34,686 bases of DNA from Alphaproteobacteria bacterium (GCA_021776275.1 JAJFGH010000098.1:1-34686), one strand, 5' to 3'. Shown: positions 1 through 8,375, numbered from the stretch's first letter. Program-made: numbers and translations. Notes: generated by a model from the sequence alone, not told the origin.

Positions 1-1
1 C

Positions 2-967
2 CTTCGCCACGACTGGCAGCGCGAGGAAATCCTCTCTCTTTTTGATCGCCCTTTTAACGATCTTCTTTTCGAGGCGCATTCGCTGCACCGTCGCAATTTC
101 GACCCGAACTGCGTGCAGATCAGCACGCTGCTCAGCATCAAAACAGGCGGTTGTCCGGAAGACTGCAAATATTGTGCGCAAAGCGCGCGCTACGACACCG
201 AAATTGGCGCAGAGAAATTGCTGGCGCTTCAGGAGGTCGTGCGCGAGGCCCGCAAAGCGAAAGAAGCGGGGGCGACGCGTTTTTGCATGGGGGCGGCCTG
301 GCGCAATCCGAAAGAGCGCGACCTTCCCCATATCCTCGAAATGGTTCAGGCCGTGAAGGCGATGGGGCTGGAGACTTGCGCCACCCTAGGCATGGTGACA
401 TCCGAACAGGCGACGGCGTTGAAGGAAGGCGGCCTCGATTATTACAACCACAACGTCGACACCTCGGAAGAATTCTACAGCGAGATCATCACCACGCGGA
501 CCTATCAGGACCGCCTCGACACCCTGGCCAATGTGCGCGCCGCCGGCATGAAGGTTTGCGCGGGCGGCATTGTCGGCATGGGGGAGGCGCGAGCCGACCG
601 GGCCGGCATGCTGATGACGCTTGCGAATTTGCCGGAGCATCCCGAAAGCGTGCCGATCAACCTTTTGATACAGGTGCCGGGTACGCCGATGGCGGACACG
701 GAAGCGCTCGACCCGATCGAATTCGTGCGCACGGTTGCCGTCGCCCGGATTTTGATGCCGCAATCCATGGTTCGCCTGTCGGCCGGACGCGAACACATGA
801 CGGACGAGATGCAGGCGCTATGTTTCTTTGCCGGTGCGAATTCGATCTTCCAGGGCGAAAAATTGCTGACCGCGGGAAACCCGGAAGCAACCGCCGACCG
901 TGCCCTTTTTGACCGCCTCGGTCTTAAAGGAGAGGAACCCGCCGGCGCCGCCCGGCCCCATCGATGA
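2..967 (+). CDS. bioB: Biotin synthase BioB (5' end outside window)
   Basis: Radical-SAM enzyme that inserts sulfur into dethiobiotin, the last step of biotin synthesis. The reading frame is open from base 2 and already matches the BioB N-terminal region (a stretch reading [17 protein letters not shown]), so the true start lies upstream and the GTG at 113 is internal. The CPEDCKYC cluster motif at bases 152-175 supplies the three cysteines for the radical-SAM [4Fe-4S] cluster. Downstream the family blocks [35 protein letters not shown] and VRLSAGRE are intact, so the enzyme looks functional. The C-terminus is somewhat shorter than in E. coli BioB. The stop overlaps the bioA start in an ATGA, so the two are translationally coupled in one biotin operon that begins outside the window. 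Confidence 0.97.
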   Translation, partial: LRHDWQREEILSLFDRPFNDLLFEAHSLHRRNFDPNCVQISTLLSIKTGGCPEDCKYCAQSARYDTEIGAEKLLALQEVVREARKAKEAGATRFCMGAAWRNPKERDLPHILEMVQAVKAMGLETCATLGMVTSEQATALKEGGLDYYNHNVDTSEEFYSEIITTRTYQDRLDTLANVRAAGMKVCAGGIVGMGEARADRAGMLMTLANLPEHPESVPINLLIQVPGTPMADTEALDPIEFVRTVAVARILMPQSMVRLSAGREHMTDEMQALCFFAGANSIFQGEKLLTAGNPEATADRALFDRLGLKGEEPAGAARPHR

Positions 968-2256
968 AACGCGCTGCCCCAGAGAAAAAGGGGCGGCACC
1001 CGGAACATCTTTGGCTGCCCTATACCCAAATGGCGATCGAGACGCCGCCCTTGGAAGCCGTGGCGACGCAAGGCGCGCGCATTCGTCTGAAAGACGGCCG
1101 CGAATTAATAGACGGCATTTCGTCCTGGTGGACGGCCTGCCACGGATACAACCATCCCCATATCCGAGACGCGGTGACGCGTCAGCTTGAAAGCTTTCCG
1201 CACATCATGTTCGGAGGCTTCGTGCACGAGCCCGCCATTCGTCTTGCCGACCGTTTGATTGCCCTGCTGCCGCCGGGGCTGGCGCGCGTCTTCTTTTCCG
1301 AATCTGGCTCCGTCGCCATTGAAATCGCCTTGAAGCTGGCCGTTCAATATTGGGTCAACCGGGGCGAAACCGGGCGCGACCGTTTCGTTGGCTTTCGCCG
1401 CGGCTATCACGGCGATACGCTGGCGGCGATGGCCATCTCGGATCCAGACACCGGGTTTCACGACCGCAAGCATTTCAGCGGCTACATCCCGGAGCATTTC
1501 TTTACGGAAATTCCGAAAAGCGAGACGGACGCGGCGGCGTTTGAAGACTTTCTCCGCCAAAACCGCAGCAAGATCGCGGGCGTGGTGGTGGAACCGCTGG
1601 TCCAGGCGGTGGGCGGCATGCGGTTTCATTCCGCCAAAAGCCTGCGCAGGATCGCCGAAGCCTGCGCGCGCCAGGGCGTGCTTTTCATCGCCGACGAAGT
1701 CGCGACAGGCTTTGGCCGTTTGGGCGCGCTGTTTGCCTGCGAAGAGGCCGGCGTTACGCCGGACATCCTTTGCCTTTCCAAGGCGCTTACCGGGGGTACG
1801 CTTCCCCTGGCGGCGACCGTTGCCAGCGCGGAAATATTCGACGCCTTCTTCGCACCGGACCCGGAGAAAGCCTTTCTGCACGGGCCGACCTTCATGGCGA
1901 ATCCGCTGGCCTGCGCGGCGGCAAACGCGTCGCTCGATCTGTTCGAGCGCGAGCCGCGGCTCGAACAGGTGGCGGCGATAGCCGCACATTTTCAAACCGC
2001 GCTTGAACCTTGCCGGGCGCTTCCCGGCGTTTGCGACGTGCGCGTGAAGGGGGCGGTCGGGGTGGTCCAGCTTGAAGGCGAGGTGGATCACGATTGGCTG
2101 CGCGGCCGTTTTATCGAAGAAGGGGTATGGATTCGTCCTTTTGGCGACATGGTCTATCTGATGCCGCCTTTCGTGATCGAAGAGGCGGAGCTGGGCCGCC
2201 TGACCGATGCCATCGTCAAAGTGGTTGGCGAGTGGTCGGCGCAAAAGCGGGCATGA
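964..2256 (+). CDS. bioA: Adenosylmethionine-8-amino-7-oxononanoate aminotransferase BioA
   Basis: PLP-dependent class III aminotransferase that makes 7,8-diaminopelargonic acid from KAPA, normally with SAM as amino donor, in biotin synthesis. It has 430 residues, the usual family length. Visible signatures are the [10 protein letters not shown] block (about residues 53-62) typical of BioA, the [10 protein letters not shown] block, [11 protein letters not shown] with the PLP-contacting Asp244, and LSKALTGG with the Schiff-base Lys273. The start ATG at 964 overlaps the bioB stop. The gene ends directly in a strong terminator, so it is the last gene of this operon. Confidence 0.96.
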   Translation: MKRAAPEKKGRHPEHLWLPYTQMAIETPPLEAVATQGARIRLKDGRELIDGISSWWTACHGYNHPHIRDAVTRQLESFPHIMFGGFVHEPAIRLADRLIALLPPGLARVFFSESGSVAIEIALKLAVQYWVNRGETGRDRFVGFRRGYHGDTLAAMAISDPDTGFHDRKHFSGYIPEHFFTEIPKSETDAAAFEDFLRQNRSKIAGVVVEPLVQAVGGMRFHSAKSLRRIAEACARQGVLFIADEVATGFGRLGALFACEEAGVTPDILCLSKALTGGTLPLAATVASAEIFDAFFAPDPEKAFLHGPTFMANPLACAAANASLDLFEREPRLEQVAAIAAHFQTALEPCRALPGVCDVRVKGAVGVVQLEGEVDHDWLRGRFIEEGVWIRPFGDMVYLMPPFVIEEAELGRLTDAIVKVVGEWSAQKRA

Positions 2257-2293
2257 AAAAACCCCCGGCCGCAGATCGCGGCCGGGGGTTTTT
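2257..2293. terminator. Bidirectional intrinsic terminator between bioA and the hydrolase gene
   Basis: A perfect inverted repeat: the GC arms (CCCCCGGCCGC at 2262-2272 and GCGGCCGGGGG at 2278-2288) enclose a 5-base loop and are flanked by five A on the left and five T on the right. It starts one base after the bioA stop and ends 9 bases from the stop of the convergent hydrolase gene, so it can stop transcription from both sides. Confidence 0.93.
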
Positions 2294-2302
2294 AAAGCTT
2301 GG

Positions 2303-3403
2303 TTACTTGCCCAGGAAGGCTTTCTTCAGCCGGTCGTTGACGAGGTCCGGCTTCTCCCACATCAGGAAGTGACCGCCATCCGGCACATATTCCATCGTGT
2401 AATTGTTGTACCAAAGCGTCACGTCGTTCGACCAAACGGACGGCACGACGGGATCGCCCATTCCCCAAAGGAAGGTCGTATCAAGGTCCGAAATCGTGCG
2501 GTCAAGCGGCGTCCATGGATTGGACGTGATCGAGAGATTGGCGCGATAGAAATTAAAGCCGCCATGCACATTTCCAGGCTTCACGAAGTTGTCCGTGAGG
2601 ATTTCCATTTCTTCGTCCGTGATCAAATCCTTGTTGTAGGACCAATGGGAGAAGAAGTGCTTGAAGTAGCGCTTGGTCGCTTCGCGGCTTGAGGAAACCA
2701 CGTCAACGGCCATGTCGAGCTGATGGAACTGGGAATACCACGATTCCGGGAAATGGCCGGGGCTTAGGTAGCGCGGCCCAAAGCCGGGAACGATGGGGTC
2801 CATGATGCAGGCTTTGATCGTCCGGTTGCGGTATTTGCGGATAAATTTATGAGCGACGACGGAAGCGTAGTCGTGGCCGACGATGTAGGCCTGCTTGATG
2901 TCGAGGGCATCCATCAATTGGGCATAGTCCTCGACGACATGATTCAAATGATATTCCTGGACGTTTTTGAGGTCCGGCTTCTCCGTATCGCCATAGCCCC
3001 GCATGTCCGGCACGATGACGTCGAAATGCTTGGCAAGCTCACCGATGTTTTTGTGCCACTCCCACCAGAAGCCGGGCCAGCCATGCCACAGAAACAGCGG
3101 CGGGCCTTTGCCTTCGCGGACGTAGTGCATCTTGACGTCTTTTAGCTGGACATAATGATGCTTGAAGTCGTCCGGCTTGCGAATGCCGGAAGCGGCCTGG
3201 GCCGAAGGAAAGAAGCCTTCGGACATTTTTTGGCGCAAGGGGAGGCCGGCGCCAAGAAAGGCACCCATGGTGGCAAGGCCCGCGCGCTTGAGAAAACGCC
3301 GCCGCCCGGCATCCGAGATGGGGTCAAAAAGCGCGGCGTCCATAAGTTCGCTGTTTTGGGACGGGGTTTTGCTCGCGCTTCGCTCGGTCTTGGCAATGGT
3401 CAT
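2303..3403 (-). CDS. Tat-exported alpha/beta hydrolase, epoxide hydrolase-like
   Basis: Predicted secreted alpha/beta-hydrolase of 366 residues. The ATG at 3403 is preceded by a good GGGAGGA site; longer in-frame starts lack one. Residues 33-38 (GRRRFLK context), followed by a hydrophobic stretch and an Ala-rich end, form a twin-arginine export signal behind an unusually long N-region. The hydrolase domain starts near residue 75. HGWPG (107-111) is the oxyanion-hole motif. The nucleophile motif is GHDYA with Asp178, not Ser, which is the epoxide hydrolase/haloalkane dehalogenase pattern. Asp317 in WGMGDP and His345 in PDGGHF complete a triad. Tyr-rich lid segments (WYSQFH, NFYRANL) favour epoxide hydrolase over dehalogenase, but the substrate is unknown. 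It is convergent with bioA and divergent from purU. Confidence 0.82.
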   Translation of the reverse strand: MTIAKTERSASKTPSQNSELMDAALFDPISDAGRRRFLKRAGLATMGAFLGAGLPLRQKMSEGFFPSAQAASGIRKPDDFKHHYVQLKDVKMHYVREGKGPPLFLWHGWPGFWWEWHKNIGELAKHFDVIVPDMRGYGDTEKPDLKNVQEYHLNHVVEDYAQLMDALDIKQAYIVGHDYASVVAHKFIRKYRNRTIKACIMDPIVPGFGPRYLSPGHFPESWYSQFHQLDMAVDVVSSSREATKRYFKHFFSHWSYNKDLITDEEMEILTDNFVKPGNVHGGFNFYRANLSITSNPWTPLDRTISDLDTTFLWGMGDPVVPSVWSNDVTLWYNNYTMEYVPDGGHFLMWEKPDLVNDRLKKAFLGK

Positions 3404-3440
3404 GGTTTCCTCCCTAAAGACTTCCCTTTTTTGCCCTTTT

Positions 3441-3461
3441 AAGCCGCCATGGCGGCGGCTT
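3441..3461. other. Hairpin in the leader of the hydrolase gene
   Basis: AAGCCGCC (3441-3448) and GGCGGCTT (3454-3461) form a perfect 8-bp stem with a 5-base loop, about 40 bases upstream of the hydrolase start. There is no T-run after it on the minus strand, so it is more likely an operator or leader structure than a terminator. No function can be assigned. Confidence 0.4.
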
Positions 3462-3631
3462 CTGCCAAGAAGTATGCCTGCTTTGGCTGCCCGAAGAAAC
3501 GATTTTAGCCCCCTCAAAATCCCGGAATTCCCGCCCTGGATTTACCCCTTGTCAACATGGTTGCCCCAGGGTTAAGCCCGTCACGACGGCGGAGGCAGGG
3601 GCCTCGACGCCTAAAGCAAGGAAACAGGGCC

Positions 3632-4495
3632 ATGGACCCGGAAAAAGAGCGCTACATTCTCACGATCGCCTGTCCGGACCGGAGAGGGATCGTTGCCGCC
3701 GTTTCCGGCTTTCTTGCGAACCAGGACTGCTTCATCACCGAATCGTCCCATTTCGGCGACATGGAGACGGGGCTGTTCTTCATGCGCACGGTTTACCTGC
3801 CGGGGGCGGGGACGCCCTCGGAAGAGGCGTTCGCGGCGCAATTTGCCGATGTTGCCGATGGCTTCCAGATGGAATGGGCGCTTTACGACGGGCGGGCGCG
3901 CCCAAAAGCCCTGATCCTGGTCTCGCGTTTCGACCACTGTTTGAACGACCTGCTTTACCGTTACCGGACGGGGGCGCTTGGCATGGATGTGCCGGCCATC
4001 GTCTCCAACCATGAGGATCTGGCCGATTTGGCAAATTGGCACGGCATTCCCTTTCATCATCTCCCGGTCACGCGGGAAACGAAGGAAGCGCAGGAAGCCA
4101 AAATTCTGGCGCTGGTTGAGGAAAGCGGGGCCGAGCTGGTTGTTCTTGCGCGCTACATGCAAATCCTGACACCGGAATTTTGTGCGAAGCTTCCGGGCCG
4201 GATCATCAACATCCACCATTCCTTCCTTCCCGGTTTCAAGGGCGCAAAGCCCTATCAGCAGGCCCATGAGCGTGGCGTGAAGCTGATCGGCGCCACGGCC
4301 CATTACGTGACGCCCGACCTCGACGAGGGGCCGATCATCGAACAGGAAGTCGAACGCGTCGATCACGCCGATCGGGTCGAGGATTTCGTCCGGGTCGGCC
4401 GCGACATCGAATGCGTCGTGCTGGCACGGGCCGTGCGCTATCACCTCGAACGCCGGCTGCTTCTGCACGGCAAGAAAACGGTGGTCTTTCGGTAA
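3632..4495 (+). CDS. purU: Formyltetrahydrofolate deformylase PurU
   Basis: Hydrolyses 10-formyl-THF to formate and THF and so balances one-carbon pools. It has 287 residues, close to the 280 of E. coli PurU. An N-terminal ACT domain is visible (residues about 8-85, with CPDRRGIVAAVSGFL). It is followed by a formyltransferase-type domain with INIHHSFLPGFKGAKPY (His195/His196) and ATAHYVTPDLDEGPIIEQ (Asp231), which contain the catalytic Asn-His-Asp set of the family. The start at 3632 was chosen over an upstream in-frame start because homology begins here and AAGGAA precedes it. It stands alone, divergent from the hydrolase and convergent with the DUF2231 gene. If the lyase encoded at 18.3-20.0 kb releases formyl-CoA there could be a metabolic link through formate, but that is speculation. 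Confidence 0.95.
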   Translation: MDPEKERYILTIACPDRRGIVAAVSGFLANQDCFITESSHFGDMETGLFFMRTVYLPGAGTPSEEAFAAQFADVADGFQMEWALYDGRARPKALILVSRFDHCLNDLLYRYRTGALGMDVPAIVSNHEDLADLANWHGIPFHHLPVTRETKEAQEAKILALVEESGAELVVLARYMQILTPEFCAKLPGRIINIHHSFLPGFKGAKPYQQAHERGVKLIGATAHYVTPDLDEGPIIEQEVERVDHADRVEDFVRVGRDIECVVLARAVRYHLERRLLLHGKKTVVFR

Positions 4496-4515
4496 ACTCC
4501 CGACGCAGGCGGGCG

Positions 4516-5013
4516 CTATTCGTGGTCGTGGTTGTCTTCGTGCGAAGGGGCGGTGCTGGGGGTTTCGACGTCGGAGCGAACCCCGAGGCCGTGTTCGTAA
4601 ACAAGCTCGCCGCCCTCAAAGGCGGTAAGGCCTAACATGCCAAGGGCAATTGCAAGGGCCGCCAAAAAGCCAAGGGCAATTTTTTCATTGCGCCGATACA
4701 TGCGGGCTGCCCACAGCGCCAGCACCCACCAGGCAATGGCCGTCGGCACCGCCCAGTTTCGATGGTCCGTCATTTCCGCGTGGCTCGCCGCGTCATGAGT
4801 GACGGTGTAATAGGCGTAAAACCCGGCGCTGATGGTGGCGATCGTAAAAAACGCGCCAAGCCAGAGATTCCAATAGGCCGCAATCTGCAACGGCTTGGCC
4901 CAGCTTCTGCTGGCGAAGGCTGTGCTTGTAAAAAAAAGCAGGCCCGACGTCACAAAAAGAGCAACCGTGAAATGGACGAAGATCGGGTGCCAGTTGGGCA
5001 CAATTTCGATCAT
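4516..5013 (-). CDS. DUF2231 family membrane protein with His-rich tail
   Basis: Small integral membrane protein of 165 residues. It opens with the DUF2231 signature NWHPIFVHFTVALF, has about four hydrophobic helices (residues 10-30, 45-70, 88-104, 110-128) and the usual family end GGELVYEHGLGV. The conserved His in the first helix and in the loop HDAASHAEMTDH could bind haem or metal. The last residues (SHEDNHDHE) form a short His/Asp-rich tail, reminiscent of metal-binding tails. The ATG has an AGGAG site. It is the last gene of the minus-strand cluster that contains the multicopper oxidase, so a role in membrane copper or redox chemistry is plausible. Biochemical function is not known to me. 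Confidence 0.8.
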   Translation of the reverse strand: MIEIVPNWHPIFVHFTVALFVTSGLLFFTSTAFASRSWAKPLQIAAYWNLWLGAFFTIATISAGFYAYYTVTHDAASHAEMTDHRNWAVPTAIAWWVLALWAARMYRRNEKIALGFLAALAIALGMLGLTAFEGGELVYEHGLGVRSDVETPSTAPSHEDNHDHE

Positions 5014-5050
5014 GCTTTTCTCCTGGACTTAAGATGCGCCATCGGGGCTG

Positions 5051-5084
5051 CGACCCGGAACGCGTTGTGACGCATTCCGGGTCG
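5051..5084. other. Long hairpin between two minus-strand genes
   Basis: Arms CGACCCGGAACGCG (5051-5064) and CGCATTCCGGGTCG (5071-5084) pair at 13 of 14 positions around a 6-base loop. On the minus strand, the direction of both flanking genes, it lies 14 bases after the stop of the Met/His-rich gene but is not followed by a T-run; the T-rich side faces the other way. It may attenuate transcription or protect the 3' end of the upstream message. Confidence 0.55.
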
Positions 5085-5098
5085 GTGCTTTTCTTCTT

Positions 5099-5365
5099 TT
5101 AATGGTCTTGCATCATTTCTTTCATGTGTTCTTTTGCTTTTTCCTTATTCCCTTCCATCTTCTCCATATTTTTTTCCATTTTCTCCATGTTTTCTTCTTT
5201 CTTCATTTCCTTGTGGGATTTTGCTTCGTCCTTGTGCTCTTGCATCATGCCTTTCCCTTGCATCATGCCGTCTTTTTTCTCCATGTGATGCCCGGCCAGG
5301 CTGGGCGAAGCGGTCATCGCCAATGCGAGGGCAAGGGCCGGTATCGTAAAAAAGAATTTTTTCAT
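5099..5365 (-). CDS. Secreted Met/His/Lys-rich small protein, possible metal binder
   Basis: An 88-residue protein with a clear signal peptide (MKKFFFTIPALALALAMTAS, cleavage probably after SLAG/A-type residues near 24). The mature part is about 64 residues made almost only of Met, His, Lys, Glu, Gln and Asp. It carries repeated MMQGKGMMQEH, EKMEKNMEKMEGN and EHMKEMMQDH units with a coiled-coil-like periodicity. Met and His clusters of this kind are typical of periplasmic Cu(I)/Cu(II) chelators and chaperones. The start at 5365 has a strong AAGGAGA site; an upstream in-frame start would spoil the signal peptide. It sits 50 bases after the outer-membrane barrel gene and is probably co-transcribed with the multicopper oxidase. 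I do not recognise a named family. Confidence 0.78.
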   Translation of the reverse strand: MKKFFFTIPALALALAMTASPSLAGHHMEKKDGMMQGKGMMQEHKDEAKSHKEMKKEENMEKMEKNMEKMEGNKEKAKEHMKEMMQDH

Positions 5366-5415
5366 CGGATGTCTCCTTCCTAAGGGTCTGTCACGGATTC
5401 GATAACGTTTCAGGC

Positions 5416-6645
5416 TCAATGCCCGCCTGAAATGGGCCCGAAATTGAAAGCATCGTGTTCCAGGTTAAGAATGCTGCCTCGTTCGCCGACCGATTCATTG
5501 AAGATATGGTCAAAGGCGAACACGAATCCAAGGACGAATTTATGTTCGCTGTCGATGCCGGTCGCGGTTTCCAGAAGCGAATCGTTCTCCGTGTATTGGT
5601 ATTGGGTAAAGAAATCGATTCCGCTTCCAAGGCGGTAGGCGTAGGTCGGCACGATCGAGAAGGCCGAGGCGTTCGAGAAATTCCGGTAATCCTTCCAGGC
5701 GACGGTAATTGCCGCTTCGCCGCGGGTTTGAAGGTAGGGGCGGTAGAGGAAGCGAAGCGAGGCCGCGACGCCCATGCTTTCCGCCCGGCGCCGTTCGAAG
5801 CGTTCCGCCAAGGCGGACACCTTGGCGCCGTCCTGGTAGATCCCCTGAACGTCCAGCGACCATTCGCCTTCCGGGTTGCCGTTGAGGTTGAGGGATAGCG
5901 CGCCGATGAGCGCAAAGGCCTCGTCCTTGGGTGCCGTGCCAAGGGCGTCGAGGTTTTGAAAATAGCCGGTGAGGCCTGCGAAGCGTACGCCGGGCGCCAC
6001 CATCAAGGCTTCGGGTATTTCATAGGCAAGGGTCACGCTGCTGCCGTTCACGTCGCTGCTCGATTGGCGCTTGGCGGCGAGGTTCGTCTCCGTCTGGGCG
6101 AGCAGGGCGCCGGAAAAGCGCAAATTCGGCATGGCCCACCAGCTTGCCTGGCCGAGGCCGCCGAAGATTTGGTATTCCTCGGCTTCCGCGTTCGACTGGC
6201 CGTTGCCGACATAGACAAAATCGACAAGGTCGTCGTCGCGGATGGTCGGAAAGGCGATCAGCCCGTTTGGCAGTCGCGACCGTCCCATCTTGACCTCATA
6301 AGCCGGCCCGCCGATTCCGGCGAAGGCCTGATGCAGGTAGATGTCGTCTTCGAGGTCCGTATCGTCTTCGGGCGCCTTGATGCCGAAGGTGGCAAAGCCA
6401 TAGCTTTCGCTGTCGAAGAGGTATTTCGAAAACCCGAAAAGCAGGCTGCTGTCGGCAATGTCGAGCTTGGTCGAATCGCCGCTGCCCGGGCCGTTTTGCC
6501 AGGTCTGGTCGAAGGTGGCGACGATCCGGCCGCCGATGGCGATCTCCGGCGTTACTTTCGGATCGATCTCCAGGGCAAACGCCGGTGGCGCCGCAAGGCA
6601 GGCGGCCAGCGCGATGGCGAAATGTCGAGTGCGTTGGTTTTTCAT
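5416..6645 (-). CDS. Outer-membrane beta-barrel (porin-like) protein
   Basis: A 409-residue protein with a Sec signal peptide (residues 1-24, ending PAFA). The mature part alternates polar and aromatic residues in strands and short turns, as in outer-membrane barrels: for example SYGFATFGIKA, YEVKMGRSRLP, GSSVTLAYEIP, GEAAITVAWKDYR and IDFFTQYQYTEND. Asp/Asn/Gly-rich loops separate the strands. The plasma-like start (LEIDPKVTPEIAIGGRIVATFDQTWQ) and the even strand pattern suggest a porin or channel, but no specific family motif is visible. The ATG follows the multicopper oxidase stop by 9 bases and its AGGAGG site overlaps that stop, so the two are one transcript. It may carry substrates or metal for the oxidase, by inference from position. 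Confidence 0.72.
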   Translation of the reverse strand: MKNQRTRHFAIALAACLAAPPAFALEIDPKVTPEIAIGGRIVATFDQTWQNGPGSGDSTKLDIADSSLLFGFSKYLFDSESYGFATFGIKAPEDDTDLEDDIYLHQAFAGIGGPAYEVKMGRSRLPNGLIAFPTIRDDDLVDFVYVGNGQSNAEAEEYQIFGGLGQASWWAMPNLRFSGALLAQTETNLAAKRQSSSDVNGSSVTLAYEIPEALMVAPGVRFAGLTGYFQNLDALGTAPKDEAFALIGALSLNLNGNPEGEWSLDVQGIYQDGAKVSALAERFERRRAESMGVAASLRFLYRPYLQTRGEAAITVAWKDYRNFSNASAFSIVPTYAYRLGSGIDFFTQYQYTENDSLLETATGIDSEHKFVLGFVFAFDHIFNESVGERGSILNLEHDAFNFGPISGGH

Positions 6646-6654
6646 CCTACCCTC

Positions 6655-7941
6655 CTATTCGTTCAAGGCGATGGACGGCACATAAGGCGCGTCGTCCATG
6701 TCCTCGTAGGTCAGCATGGTCAGCATGCCGCCCGGATAAATGCCGTTGTTCGTCACGCGACGGACGTCGTGATCGTGAAACGTCCAGAAACCCGGATTGT
6801 CGCCATAGATCACAATGTCGGCGGTTTTTCCGGGATGGATGGGGATGGTGTTCATCCGCTCGGGCCGCTCCAGCGGGTTGCCGTCATCCGCCACTTTCCA
6901 GAACTGGTGCCCGTGCAGATGCATGTGGTGGGAAAGCATGCCGCCATTGATGAGGCGGACGCGGATATATTCGCCTTTTCGAATCTTGATGGCTTCGGTC
7001 GCCGGATAGGATTTTCCGTTGATCGCGAAGAAATCCGGCTCGATTTTCGGGGCCTCGGCATTGCCGCGCGTATAAGGGGGGTGCCAGCCGTCCTCGATGG
7101 CCTGCACAAAATCCGCATAGGTTTTGAAAAACCCGTGGGTTCGCGAAGACAGCTTCCCCAAGGCCATCAGGCGGTTCACGCGTTTCATGCCCTTCAGGAC
7201 TTCGTTCATGGTCTTGCGCGAAAAATTCAGGTCGAAACTTTCCAGCATCAGCACGTAGTCCCGTTCGTAAGGAAAGCGTTTGCGAATGGGATCGTCCGAT
7301 GATTCGATAATGAAGGCGCCGTGAAGCGCCGACATCATGTGCATCGGCGTCGACCAATGGCAGTGATAGAAGCGGGTGCCGGCGGGCCGCGCCTGAAAGC
7401 GATAAACGAAGGTCTCTTTTGGGTGGATCGGGTCCTGGGTCACCATCGGCACGCCGTCCATGGTGTAAACGACGTCGAGGCCATGCCAATGAACCGTGTG
7501 CATCTCTTCCGTGTTGTTCGTCACGCGGACCTTGATCCAATCGTTTTCCTGAACCCGGAAGACCGGTCCCGGCACCTGGCCGTTGAAGGCGAAGGCGGGG
7601 AGGTGCACCTTCGGCAACAATTCGTGGTTCACGATGTCGAAGCTAAGGTCAAAGGTCCGGTAAGAAACGTCTGCGTCGGAAGGCGCGCCGGGCGGCTCCG
7701 TGATGGCGCCCATCATGTTGTGACCCGGCGTGTACATCATCGAGCCCTTGCCCGGCGCATTGGGCTGGGTCATGTAGCCATGGCCATGGCCTTCCATCTC
7801 GGCGGCGTTGGCTGCCCCGGCAACCAGGCTGCCGCCGGCCAGGGCCAGCGTCGTTTGAAGAAATCGCCGCCGGCCGGCATCGTCCGGCCGCGCCAGGGCG
7901 GTTTCTTCGGTTTTGAATGGGTGGTCCGGGCTCTCCGACAT
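6655..7941 (-). CDS. Tat-exported two-domain multicopper oxidase
   Basis: Periplasmic copper oxidase of 428 residues. The start at 7941 has GAGGAG at good spacing; an ATG at 7956 is possible but has a weaker site. A twin-arginine signal (GRRRFLQT, residues 23-30) ends near ANAAE. A Met/His-rich segment follows (GHGHGYM, MMYTPGHNMM). Copper motifs are HTVHWHG (148-154), FYHCHWSTPMH (191-201; Cys194 is the type 1 ligand), LSHHMHLHGHQFW (336-348) and FHDHD (388-392). The last motif has Asp where three-domain laccases carry the type 1 Cys, so the type 1 site is in domain 1 and the trinuclear site is shared between subunits, as in two-domain type B enzymes. The axial position before HGAFII is Leu, not Met, which hints at a high-potential site. 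Substrate could be Cu(I), phenols or another metal. Confidence 0.88.
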   Translation of the reverse strand: MSESPDHPFKTEETALARPDDAGRRRFLQTTLALAGGSLVAGAANAAEMEGHGHGYMTQPNAPGKGSMMYTPGHNMMGAITEPPGAPSDADVSYRTFDLSFDIVNHELLPKVHLPAFAFNGQVPGPVFRVQENDWIKVRVTNNTEEMHTVHWHGLDVVYTMDGVPMVTQDPIHPKETFVYRFQARPAGTRFYHCHWSTPMHMMSALHGAFIIESSDDPIRKRFPYERDYVLMLESFDLNFSRKTMNEVLKGMKRVNRLMALGKLSSRTHGFFKTYADFVQAIEDGWHPPYTRGNAEAPKIEPDFFAINGKSYPATEAIKIRKGEYIRVRLINGGMLSHHMHLHGHQFWKVADDGNPLERPERMNTIPIHPGKTADIVIYGDNPGFWTFHDHDVRRVTNNGIYPGGMLTMLTYEDMDDAPYVPSIALNE

Positions 7942-8018
7942 GTTGTCGCTCCTCATTGCCTCGTCGCCACGAAACCGCCAATTGGCGGCCGCGAAGCGGT
8001 TTCATCGTTTCGGGCGGA

Positions 8019-8375
8019 TTAGAGGATGGCGAATTGCGGAGGGGCGGAAGGGGGTGCCGTCAGATGGCTGGGAGGCAGGCGAAGCGCCCGGGGCTGGACG
8101 ATGGGCGCCGGCAGGGCGCGGCCGGCGACGGCGATTTCCGGCACAAGGCCGGAGGCGACGGCGACGCTGCAACAGCACCCGGCCATGGGCTCGCACGATG
8201 TGTTTTGGTCATGGGCGACGGCTTCATTCGAAGCCATCTCATGGTGCGAACTGGCGGCTTCGTCGCAAGGAGAGGCCTGGCCGCCGAGCGCCGTCCAATC
8301 CGACGCGGCCAGCAAGGCCGCCCCGAGAATCAGGGCAAATCCAAAGGCCAGATAGGTGGAAGCCGGTTTTTTCAC
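8019..8375 (-). CDS. Small Cys/His-rich exported protein upstream of the copper oxidase
   Basis: Probable 118-residue protein starting at the GTG at 8375. It has a Lys-Lys start and one hydrophobic segment (about residues 6-24), then a periplasmic part with PCDEAASSHHEMAS, AHDQNTSCEPMAGCCCS and a Pro-rich end. The spaced His, Met and a CCC triplet are the kind of residues seen in CopL/DUF2946-type proteins that accompany copper-resistance genes, but the match is by composition only. The open frame extends further upstream to 8612, into the acyl-CoA dehydrogenase on the other strand; I reject that longer form. It precedes the oxidase by 77 bases on the same strand and may be the first gene of the copper cluster. 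Confidence 0.6.
   Translation of the reverse strand: MKKPASTYLAFGFALILGAALLAASDWTALGGQASPCDEAASSHHEMASNEAVAHDQNTSCEPMAGCCCSVAVASGLVPEIAVAGRALPAPIVQPRALRLPPSHLTAPPSAPPQFAIL

Noticed and set aside
5956-7302. Long plus-strand open frame of about 448 codons
   Set aside because: Antisense shadow of the barrel and multicopper oxidase genes; both minus-strand proteins have clear signals and motifs.
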